This document shows, piece after piece, positions 27,277 through 39,833 of a DNA stretch of 64,000 bases (the stretch's first letter is position 1; each line of letters begins with the position of its first letter). Source of the stretch: Planctomycetota bacterium (GTDB taxonomy: Bacteria > Planctomycetota > J058); contig JAMLIC010000009.1 of NCBI GenBank assembly GCA_023954375.1, positions 62,001 to 126,000 on the forward strand. The letters are read 5' to 3'. The position numbers and the translations under genes were made by a program. The notes beneath the pieces are model-generated. The model made no database searches. It saw only the letters and a program-made list of their open reading frames with translations, and had not been told where the DNA came from.

Positions 27277-28719
27277 ATGCTCGCCTGGACCGACACGTCG
27301 ATCGCCCGCGCCGAGGGCCTGGACGACGAGGGCGTCGTGGCCGCGATCGACGCCGGCGCGCGGGTCGTCGTGTTCGAGATGTGCGTCACGCTCCTCCTCG
27401 GCTACTACACGGGCAGCCATCGTTACCTCGTGCGCCCGGGCGAGTCGGCCGTCCGCATCGGCGCGCTGCCGACCGTGCTCACGGCGCTCCTCGGGTGGTG
27501 GGGGATCGCGCTCCTGGTCACGCCGCGGGCGCTCTGGCGCAACCTGCGGGGCGGGGTCGACGTCACGGCCCAGGTGCGGGCCGAGCGCCTGATGCGGGCC
27601 GCCGCGGCGGCGTCGAAGGCCGCGGCCGAGGCCGAAGCGCAGGAGGGTCTCCGGGCGGCCGCGGCCTTCGGGACGCTCGACGAGCGCCGCGCGGGCGCGA
27701 TGCAGCGCCTGGAGCAGGGTGACGTGGAGGGGGCGTGGCTGCTGGTGGGCGACGCGCTCGGGCGCGAGCCCGCGGTCGACCGCGACCTGCCGCTCCTGCG
27801 GCGCCTCGTCATGGCCCTGCACGACGGCCGGCGGTGGGGCCGCGCGGAGCGGGTGGCCACCGTGCTCGAGCGCGAGTTCCCCGACGAGGCCCGCCGCGGC
27901 CTCCTCGCGACGGCCCTGCGCCGCCTCGCCCGCGAGGCCGGGCGGCCCGACGGGTACGTGCCCCCGCCGCCCTGGTGGCAGACCGGTCGCGGGCTGACCG
28001 CGATCGTCAGCGGCCTCCTGGTGCTGGCGGGCGCCGCGGCGCTGGCGGCGAACGCCTGGATCCGCGAGCACCGCACGGTCCACGTCGTGAACGGCACGCG
28101 GGACCCCGTGCGCGTGGAGGTCGCGGGCGCGTCGCCGCCGTCCCTCGACCTCGCGCCGGGCAAGCGTGGGGTGATCGTCGTGGCCGAGGGCGACCTGCGC
28201 GCGCGGATCGCGAGAGGAGGCCGGGAGGTCGAGCGCGTGCACGCCCTGCGCAGCGCCTTCCTGGACCGCTTCGGGTCGGCGGTGGTCGTCCTCAACGTCG
28301 AGGGCGCGGGGCTGCTGATCTGCGAGCAGGCCGCCTTCGGCGGGTCGGGCCGCCGGCGCCGCGTCGACCCGCCCCAGTCGCTGTTCGGGCCCGAGCTCGT
28401 CGTCGTCGAGGGCGCCTCTTACGCCTTCGAGCCGTTCCCGGCGAGCGCGGGGACGAAGGAGGTGGTCCGGGTCCTCACGCGCGTCGACTTCTACGCCGGC
28501 CGTCCGTCCCGGCTGATCGGGCTGATCCCCGAGGGGACCCCGGCGCGCGCCCTCGACTTCCTCGAGCTGCACCTGCGCCTCGCGCCCGACGACGAGGACA
28601 CGCTCGAGCGCTACGTCGAGGTCGCCCGGGACGCGCGCGAGGCCGCGCGCGCCGAGCGCTTCCTCGCCGCCCCGGACGCCCCGGCGGCGTGGCGCGACGC
28701 GCGAGAGAGGCTGCGTTGA
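27277..28719 (+). CDS. Membrane protein of unknown function
   Basis: Encodes 480 residues. A membrane segment near residues 58-80 (VLTALLGWWGIALLVTPRAL) is followed by a cytoplasmic helical, TPR-like stretch (100-220; EGAWLLVGDALGREPAVDRD). A second transmembrane helix lies at about 240-265 (GLTAIVSGLLVLAGAAALAA). The C-terminal 215 residues are beta-rich and probably outside the cytoplasm (HVVNGTRDPVRVEVAGA, which resembles a short immunoglobulin-like start). I recognise no family. It is followed after one base by the 28721 gene, so the two are co-transcribed. Confidence 0.65.
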   Translation: MLAWTDTSIARAEGLDDEGVVAAIDAGARVVVFEMCVTLLLGYYTGSHRYLVRPGESAVRIGALPTVLTALLGWWGIALLVTPRALWRNLRGGVDVTAQVRAERLMRAAAAASKAAAEAEAQEGLRAAAAFGTLDERRAGAMQRLEQGDVEGAWLLVGDALGREPAVDRDLPLLRRLVMALHDGRRWGRAERVATVLEREFPDEARRGLLATALRRLAREAGRPDGYVPPPPWWQTGRGLTAIVSGLLVLAGAAALAANAWIREHRTVHVVNGTRDPVRVEVAGASPPSLDLAPGKRGVIVVAEGDLRARIARGGREVERVHALRSAFLDRFGSAVVVLNVEGAGLLICEQAAFGGSGRRRRVDPPQSLFGPELVVVEGASYAFEPFPASAGTKEVVRVLTRVDFYAGRPSRLIGLIPEGTPARALDFLELHLRLAPDDEDTLERYVEVARDAREAARAERFLAAPDAPAAWRDARERLR

Positions 28720-28720
28720 C

Positions 28721-29527
28721 GTGGGCCACCCCGACGGTGTGATCTGGCGTCACCACCTGCCCTGGCGAGGCGCGCCGGCGGTCATCGCCGAGCCGCTCCG
28801 CGGCACGTGGCTCGGCGCCCTCGCGGAGCTCGATCCGGAGGCGGCGATCGCCCGCCTCGCCGCGGCCTGGAGCCACGCCCCGCCCGGGCTCCGGCCCGTC
28901 GTCGACGTGCTCTCGGCCTACGTCCATCCGGCGATCGTCGGCGGGTACGGGCAGGCCTTCCTGGAGCTCTCGAGCGAGGCGTTCCGGCACGACCTCCCCT
29001 GGGTTCCGCGGCCCTGGGGCGGTCCGTGGGAGCCTTCGTCCGCGGTCGCGCGCGAGTACCTGGGGCCGGAGGACGACGACGACCTGACCGACGGCGAGGC
29101 GGTGGACCTGGCGGAGGAGGGTTGGTTCGTCGAGCACGAGGACGACTTCGACACGGACGACCTGCCGCCGAGCGTCTACCTGACCGCGCCGTCCTCCGCG
29201 CGAGACCTCGCGCCCCTCGTGGGGCTGCTCCCGCGCGAGTTCCTCGCGCTCTACGAGGTGCTGGGCTGCCTCGCGGAGTCCGCGCCCGGCGTCGCGGGGA
29301 GCTTCGTGTCTCCGGCCGAGCTCGCGAACGCGGCCGGGCGGGGTGACCTCACCGTCTTCGAGGCCCGGAACGGGGACGCGCTCCTCATGGCGGCGGACGG
29401 CCGGACGTCCTGGCGCCGCGCCTGCGGAGGACCCCGAGTGCCCGTGGCGCGCTCCGCGACGGAGCTCTTCTCGCGGTACGCGGAGTGCCTCGGGCGCAGC
29501 GTGCCGTTCGACTCTTACGTAGGCTGA
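28721..29527 (+). CDS. Hypothetical protein with SMI1/KNR4 (SUKH)-like C-terminal half
   Basis: Encodes 268 residues from GTG, starting one base after the previous stop. The first 150 residues are Trp/Pro-rich and end in an acidic patch (DDDDLTDGEAVDLAEE). The second half (about 165-255) has LLPREFLALYEVLGCL followed by FVSPAELANA and FEARNGDALLMAADG, the strand and helix pattern of SUKH domains, known as immunity or adaptor folds. The resemblance is by eye and could be wrong. No signal peptide or membrane segment is seen. If a SUKH protein, an immunity role would need a toxin partner, which I do not find nearby. Confidence 0.55.
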   Translation: MGHPDGVIWRHHLPWRGAPAVIAEPLRGTWLGALAELDPEAAIARLAAAWSHAPPGLRPVVDVLSAYVHPAIVGGYGQAFLELSSEAFRHDLPWVPRPWGGPWEPSSAVAREYLGPEDDDDLTDGEAVDLAEEGWFVEHEDDFDTDDLPPSVYLTAPSSARDLAPLVGLLPREFLALYEVLGCLAESAPGVAGSFVSPAELANAAGRGDLTVFEARNGDALLMAADGRTSWRRACGGPRVPVARSATELFSRYAECLGRSVPFDSYVG

Positions 29528-29620
29528 CGACGACCGACTCCGGAGAGCGTCCCGCTCCTCCAAGGTCAGCTCCAGATCACGCACGCTGCCCGCTCTGCGA
29601 CCCCGTGACGATCTACCGAG

Positions 29621-30586
29621 TCAGGTCGACTCCGCCCCTCGGGTGACCTCGTCCGGTGAGTTCGCCGTCAGGACGCGCTCCGCCCACGCGTCGAGCGCGG
29701 CCTCGTCGGCCGACGCGACGCGCTGCTCGACCTCGGCCGTGACCTGCCCGAACTTGGCTCGGAGCTGCCGGAGGAGCAGCGACCGCTTGCCCCGAAGCGA
29801 GCCCTCGCGACGCAGTTGCTCTGCTGCCGTCATCACGTCCTCCAGCACGTCAGGGCCCACGGCGCCCTGGAGGGCCGCCGTGAGGGCCTCGGGACGCCGT
29901 TCGCTCACCTCCAGGATATAGCAGAACGTCAAGGCCCGCTCTCGTGCGGACAACGTGGACAGCAGGTCGGAGACCGACCGCACGAAGGCGTCCAGCCGGT
30001 CGGGGTCGGGCCGCAGGTCGCGCAGATGGCGCAGGAGGAGCAGGGCGAGGCGGCCGAGCGCGGCGACCTCGCGGGACCGGAGCTCGGCGTCCTGGCGCTG
30101 GGTCAGGTCGTCGAGGACGAAGCGGAGCGACGGCAGAAGCGGTCGAAGGGTGACGAGGAGATCCTCTGGCAGGTCGATCACGTCGAGCAGCTCGGTCGCT
30201 GCCGTCCAGGACGACGCCCCGTGATACAGCACCACCGGGACCACCGGCGGCACGCGCGTGGCGGCCGCGTTGTTCGCGACCCAGTCGTCCCAGACCCGGG
30301 CGACGTAGATGAGGACGCGAACGACCAGCAGCGGGTCGATCGTGGATTGGTGCTCGAAGAGGATGTAGACGAGCGCCTCCCGCCCGGCGAGCTGGACCGA
30401 GTAGAGGAGGTCGGTGTGACGAGATGAGAGCCGCTCGTCGACGAAGCTCCCGGGCATCAGCCGAACGGAGCCCGGCTCGAACGCGGCGACGAGCGCGGGA
30501 GGCAGGACCGCCTTCAGCTCGCCCAGGGCGTTCTCCGGCCGGGAGAAGACGGCCTTGAAGAACGCGTCGTGCGGCGTCGCGGTCAC
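29621..30586 (-). CDS. Rpn-family (PD-(D/E)XK) nuclease / putative transposase
   Basis: Encodes 321 residues from GTG. The N-terminus TPHDAFFKAVFSRPENA, then HTDLLYSV and VYILFEHQST, are the hallmarks of the RpnA-E/YhgA group (PDDEXK nuclease fold, D-xLL then E-x-Q). Rpn proteins have been reported to promote RecA-independent recombination and some act as toxin-like nucleases. The C-terminal region ends with a helical stretch (RGKRSLLLRQLRAKFGQ) typical of the family. No terminal inverted repeats flank it, so it is not a recognisable insertion sequence. It stands alone between opposite-strand neighbours and is probably horizontally mobile. Confidence 0.85.
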   Translation of the reverse strand: MTATPHDAFFKAVFSRPENALGELKAVLPPALVAAFEPGSVRLMPGSFVDERLSSRHTDLLYSVQLAGREALVYILFEHQSTIDPLLVVRVLIYVARVWDDWVANNAAATRVPPVVPVVLYHGASSWTAATELLDVIDLPEDLLVTLRPLLPSLRFVLDDLTQRQDAELRSREVAALGRLALLLLRHLRDLRPDPDRLDAFVRSVSDLLSTLSARERALTFCYILEVSERRPEALTAALQGAVGPDVLEDVMTAAEQLRREGSLRGKRSLLLRQLRAKFGQVTAEVEQRVASADEAALDAWAERVLTANSPDEVTRGAEST

Positions 30587-30623
30587 CCGGCCAGAGTAGC
30601 CGGCGGCACCGACGCCTGACGTG

Positions 30624-32246
<1,623 letters not shown>

Positions 32247-32247
32247 G

Positions 32248-35871
<3,624 letters not shown>

Positions 35872-35910
35872 GTGGACCTCCTGGGTCCGGGACTTCACCG
35901 TCCTAAACTA

Positions 35911-35926
35911 GACTGACATGTCAGTC
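35911..35926. promoter_or_regulatory. Perfect 16-bp palindromic operator between activase and tetR
   Basis: GACTGACATGTCAGTC is perfectly self-complementary and sits in the 114-bp divergent intergenic region. On the minus strand it lies immediately upstream of TAGTTT (35910-35905), a -10-like hexamer, and fills the space where the -35/-10 spacer of the activase promoter would be. This is the expected position for repression by the adjacent TetR protein. Confidence 0.7.
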
Positions 35927-35985
35927 CAGTCGGTAGCGGCCACGGGACGCGTCCCCGGGCGTGTTACCCTCGCGCGGCGAGACAC

Positions 35986-36627
35986 ATGGCGAAGCGGCGC
36001 GCACGAGCCACGACGGACCGGCGCGGCGAGCTCCTGGCCGCCGCCCGCTGGGTGTTCGCGAAGAAGGGCTACCACGAGTCGTCCGTCGACGACGTGATCC
36101 GCCGCGCCGGCGTGGCCCGCGGCACCTTCTACCTCTACTTCGACGGCAAGCGGCCGCTCTTCGGCGAGGTGCTCGAGGGCGTCTTCCAGCGCATCTGGGA
36201 GACGGTCCCCCCGATCCGCACCGGCCCCGGGGACGACGTGCGCGCGCAGGTGCTCGCCAACCTGGGCGCCCTCGTGTCGCTGTTCGAGGACGACCCGGCC
36301 GTGCCGAGGATCGTCCTCTCCGTCGCGCTCGGCGTGGACTTCGAGGCCGACCGCGCCCTCGCCGGCTTCTACCGCAGCTGCCGCGAGCGCCTGGCCGCGG
36401 CGCTCGAGAAGGGGCAGGCGCTCGGGATCGTGGGCGACGGCGACCCGACCCTGCTGGCGATCACGCTCATGGGGACGCTCAAGGAGTACTGGACGCAGCG
36501 CCTCCTCGGCACCGACCCGCCGCCGCTCCCGCAGCTCATGGCCGAGATCGGCCGCCTGTTCCGCACGGGCTGGCTGCGGGGAGAGGGGCGGGGCGCCAAG
36601 AGGAGCGGCAGGGCCCGGCGTCGGTGA
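35986..36627 (+). CDS. TetR-family transcriptional regulator
   Basis: Encodes 213 residues. The N-terminal helix-turn-helix (about 12-58) reads LLAAARWVFAKKGYHESSVD then IRRAGVARGTFYLYFDGKR, a textbook TetR DNA-binding domain. The helical ligand-binding half follows, ending in a basic tail (RSGRARRR). TACCCT at 35965 is a possible -10, leaving only a short leader without a clear Shine-Dalgarno. It is divergent from the activase operon and shares the palindrome at 35911, so it very likely represses that operon and itself. The ligand is unknown; an acyl-CoA would be in keeping with the target. Confidence 0.93.
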   Translation: MAKRRARATTDRRGELLAAARWVFAKKGYHESSVDDVIRRAGVARGTFYLYFDGKRPLFGEVLEGVFQRIWETVPPIRTGPGDDVRAQVLANLGALVSLFEDDPAVPRIVLSVALGVDFEADRALAGFYRSCRERLAAALEKGQALGIVGDGDPTLLAITLMGTLKEYWTQRLLGTDPPPLPQLMAEIGRLFRTGWLRGEGRGAKRSGRARRR

Positions 36628-36669
36628 CCGCGCTGACAGGCCGGGACCTTCGCGCGGTCGGTCGCTCCG

Positions 36670-36936
36670 GTGGACGACGAGCTGAGCCGGCTGACGCGCG
36701 CCGTCGAGGCGAACCCCGGTGACCGTGCGGCGGCGGCGGGCCTGGAGCGCGCGCGACGGCGCGCAGGTCGTGCACCGGCCGCGCCGACCGAGTGGTGGCC
36801 ACCCCTCCCGAAGGGGAGGGGCTGCTGGAACGTGGCCCGACGCGTCGCCCCCCGCCGACTTCACCCCGACGACCTGCTCGACGACGCGCTCCGCGGGTTC
36901 GCGCCCGGCGTGATGCGCCGGCGTCATCGCCGCTGA
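36670..36936 (+). CDS. Small hypothetical protein
   Basis: Encodes 88 residues from GTG. The first 35 residues (DDELSRLTRAVEANPGDRAA through RRRAGR) look like one helical hairpin of a TPR-type repeat. The rest is Pro/Trp/Arg-rich and less convincing (WWPPLPKGRGCWNVARR), ending with LHPDDLLDDALRGFAPGV. It has no strong ribosome-binding site. It may be a fragment of a larger decayed gene between tetR and the P-type ATPase. Confidence 0.35.
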   Translation: MDDELSRLTRAVEANPGDRAAAAGLERARRRAGRAPAAPTEWWPPLPKGRGCWNVARRVAPRRLHPDDLLDDALRGFAPGVMRRRHRR

Positions 36937-37005
36937 GCGCACGCGGCGCCGGTGGCGCCCCGCCCCGGGCTGCCGTAACCTCCTCCGCCGGAACGGAGGG
37001 GGACC

Positions 37006-39690
37006 GTGACCGTCCAGGCGTGGCACGCGCTGCCGCCCGCGGACGCCTTGCAGGCGACGGGCTCCAGCGCGGCGGGGCTGACCGAGGACGAGGCGCGCGC
37101 GCGCCTCGAGCGCGACGGGCCGAACCGGCTCACCGCGCGGCGCGGCCGCTCGGCCCTGCGGCGCTTCGTCGACCAGCTGGTGCAGCCGCTCATCGTCGTG
37201 CTGCTCGCCGCCGGCGTGGTGTCGCTCCTCATGGACGACCGCGTCGACGCGGCCGTGATCTTCGGCGTCGTGCTCATCAACGCCGTGATCGGCTTCCTGC
37301 AGGAGGGCAAGGCCGAGGGCGCGATCGCGGCGCTCGACGCCATGGTCGTCACGCAGGCGACGGTGGTGCGCGGCGGGGCGCGCCGGCGGATCCCCAGCGA
37401 GCAGCTCGTCCTTGGCGACGTGGTGGCCCTGCAGTCGGGCGACGCCGTCCCCGCCGACCTGCGGCTGCTCGCGGCGCGCGACCTGCACGTCGAGGAGGCC
37501 GCGCTCACCGGCGAGTCGGTCCCGTCGCACAAGGACGTCGCGGCGGTCGGCGCCGACGTGACCGTCGGCGACCGCAGGAGCATGGCGTTCGCCGGCACGG
37601 CCGTGACCTACGGCACCTGCACCGGGGTCGTCGTGGCCACGGGCGACCGGACCGAGACGGGGCGGATCGCCGGCATGATCGCGGGCGCGGGCGAGCTGGT
37701 CACGCCGCTCACGAAGCGCCTGGCCCGCCTGTCGCACCTGATCCTCTGGATCATCCTGTCCGCCGCCGCGGGCATGTTCGCCCTGCAGCTGGCGCGCGGC
37801 CAGCCGCTCGAGGACACGTTCAGCGCCGCCGTGGCCTTCGCCGTCGGCGCGATCCCGGAGGGGCTCCCGGCCGCGGTCACCGTCCTCCTGGCGGTCGGCG
37901 TGTCGCAGATGGCGCGCCGCGGGGCGATCATCCGCCGCCTGCCCGCCGTCGAGACGCTCGGCAGCACGACGGTGATCTGCTCGGACAAGACGGGCACGCT
38001 CACGCAGAATCAGATGACCGTCACCCAGGTGTGGCTGCCGGGCGGGGCGGTCGCGGTCACGGGCGCCGGCTACGACCCGGCCGGGCGCTTCGAGCGCGAC
38101 GGCCAGCCCGTCGACCCGGCGGCGCCGGACCTGCGCGAGGTCGTGCTGTGCGCGGCGCTCTGCCAGGACACGCGCGTGCGACGCGACGGGACCACCACCA
38201 CGGTCGAGGGCGACCCGACCGAGGCCGCGCTCGTGGTCATGGCCGAGAAGGGCGGGCTGCCGCCCGAGGCGCTCGACCCCTGGCCGCGGCTCGACGCGGT
38301 CCCGTTCGAGTCGGCCCACATGTACATGGCCACGCTGCACCGCGACCCGTCCGGCGGCGCGGCGCTCTACGTCAAGGGCTCGACGGAGGCCCTGCTGCCC
38401 CGCTGCAAGGACGCCCTCGGCCCCTCGGGCCCGGTGCCCCTCGACGCGGACGCCGTCCACCGCGAGGTCGCCGTCCTGGCGGCCAGCGGCCTGCGCGTCC
38501 TGTGCCTCGCGCGCCGGCGCTGGGCCGAGGAGCGGGGGTCCGTCGGACACGAGGACGTGCGCGACCTGACCCTCCTCGGCCTCGTCGGCATGATCGACCC
38601 GCCGCGCCCGGCGGCGAAGGACGCCGTGGCCGTGTGCCAGCGGGCCGGGATCGCCGTGAAGATGATCACGGGCGACCACGCGGTCACGGCGGCGGCGATC
38701 GCGCAGGAGCTCGGCCTCGAGGGGCGGCGCGACCCCGAGGGCCAGCTCGTGGCCGTGACCGGCGCCGCGCTGGCGAAGCTCGACGAGGTGGAGCTCAGCC
38801 AGACGGCGGAGGACGTGGCCGTCTTCGCGCGCGTCGCCCCCGAGCAGAAGCTCGAGCTCGTGCGCGCCCTGCGCGGGCGCGGCCACGTGGTCGCCATGAC
38901 GGGCGACGGGGTGAACGACGCCCCGGCGCTCAAGCAGGCGGACATCGGCGTGGCCATGGGCAAGGGCGGCACCGACGTGGCGCGCGGCGCGTCCGACATG
39001 GTGCTCACCGACGACGACTTCTCGACGATCAAGGCGGCCGTCGAGGAGGGGCGCGGCGTCTACGACAACCTGCTCAAGTTCGTCGCCTGGACGCTGCCGA
39101 CCAACGGCGGCGAGGGCCTCGTGATCCTCGCCGCCGTGCTCTTCGGCCTGACCCTGCCGATCCTCCCCGTGCAGATCCTGTGGGTGAACCTGGGCACGGC
39201 GGTGCTGCTCGGCCTCATGCTGATCTTCGAGCCCAAGGAGCCCGGGCTCATGGAGCGCAGGCCGCGGCCGGTCGACGCGCCGATCCTCGGCCGCGAGCTC
39301 TGGGTCCGGGTGGCGCTCGTCTCGGTGCTCATGGCGGTCGCCGGCTTCGTGCTCTTTCAGTGGTGCGAGCAGGACGACCCGGCCCGCGTGGCCGAGGCGC
39401 GCACGGTCGCCGTGAACACGATCGTCGTGATCGAGGTCGGCTACCTGTTCGCGTGCCGCAGCCTCACCCTGCCGCTCTGGCGCCTGGGCCTGTTCTCGAA
39501 CCCGTGGGTGTGGGTCGGGGGCGCGGCGATGCTGCTCGCGCAGCTCGCCTGGACCTACCTGCCGTTCATGAACCGCCTGTTCCACACCGCGCCGATCCAC
39601 TGGACGTGGTGGCTGGCGTTCACGGCGGCGGGCGCGGTCGTGTTCGCGGTGGTCGAGGCGAAGAAGGTGCTGGCGCTGCGGCGGGCGTGA
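37006..39690 (+). CDS. P-type cation-transporting ATPase (P2 type)
   Basis: Encodes 894 residues from GTG with upstream GGAGGGGG. In order: cation ATPase N-terminal domain (AGLTEDEARARLERDGPN), two membrane helices, actuator TGES at 168-171, PEGLPA at 284-289 in M4, phosphorylated Asp327 in DKTGTLT, nucleotide domain with VKGSTE, and hinge TGDGVNDAPALKQADIGVAMG. A C-terminal membrane domain of six helices completes it. In M6 the sequence is WVNLGTAVLLG: the Asn of SERCA site motif NLVTDG is kept but the Asp is lost. Calcium specificity is therefore doubtful and a Na+/K+ or other cation role is possible. It is monocistronic, with a palindromic repeat downstream. Confidence 0.92.
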   Translation: MTVQAWHALPPADALQATGSSAAGLTEDEARARLERDGPNRLTARRGRSALRRFVDQLVQPLIVVLLAAGVVSLLMDDRVDAAVIFGVVLINAVIGFLQEGKAEGAIAALDAMVVTQATVVRGGARRRIPSEQLVLGDVVALQSGDAVPADLRLLAARDLHVEEAALTGESVPSHKDVAAVGADVTVGDRRSMAFAGTAVTYGTCTGVVVATGDRTETGRIAGMIAGAGELVTPLTKRLARLSHLILWIILSAAAGMFALQLARGQPLEDTFSAAVAFAVGAIPEGLPAAVTVLLAVGVSQMARRGAIIRRLPAVETLGSTTVICSDKTGTLTQNQMTVTQVWLPGGAVAVTGAGYDPAGRFERDGQPVDPAAPDLREVVLCAALCQDTRVRRDGTTTTVEGDPTEAALVVMAEKGGLPPEALDPWPRLDAVPFESAHMYMATLHRDPSGGAALYVKGSTEALLPRCKDALGPSGPVPLDADAVHREVAVLAASGLRVLCLARRRWAEERGSVGHEDVRDLTLLGLVGMIDPPRPAAKDAVAVCQRAGIAVKMITGDHAVTAAAIAQELGLEGRRDPEGQLVAVTGAALAKLDEVELSQTAEDVAVFARVAPEQKLELVRALRGRGHVVAMTGDGVNDAPALKQADIGVAMGKGGTDVARGASDMVLTDDDFSTIKAAVEEGRGVYDNLLKFVAWTLPTNGGEGLVILAAVLFGLTLPILPVQILWVNLGTAVLLGLMLIFEPKEPGLMERRPRPVDAPILGRELWVRVALVSVLMAVAGFVLFQWCEQDDPARVAEARTVAVNTIVVIEVGYLFACRSLTLPLWRLGLFSNPWVWVGGAAMLLAQLAWTYLPFMNRLFHTAPIHWTWWLAFTAAGAVVFAVVEAKKVLALRRA

Positions 39691-39712
39691 GGCCCGGTCC
39701 TGGGACGTGATT

Positions 39713-39800
39713 GGACACGGAGGCAACGGAGGTCAACGGAGGGCACGGAGGAAGAGAGAGGCCTCCGTGTCGTCCGTGGATCTCCGTTGCCTCCGTGTCC
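39713..39800. repeat. Long palindromic repeat, copy 2
   Basis: The left arm (39713-39751) and the right arm (39761-39800) are near-perfect reverse complements around a short purine-rich loop (AAGAGAGAG). The outer 20 bp match at 19 positions. It is related to copy 1 at 20560-20661 and lies 22 bp after the P-type ATPase stop and 33 bp before the convergent lipoprotein stop, so it may double as a bidirectional terminator. Confidence 0.85.
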
Positions 39801-39833
39801 CACTCTTCTCCTCCCGACGGCCCCCCCGTCGTC

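Noticed and set aside
29621..30586. Insertion sequence around the Rpn-family gene
   Set aside because: No terminal inverted repeats or target duplications could be found on either side.
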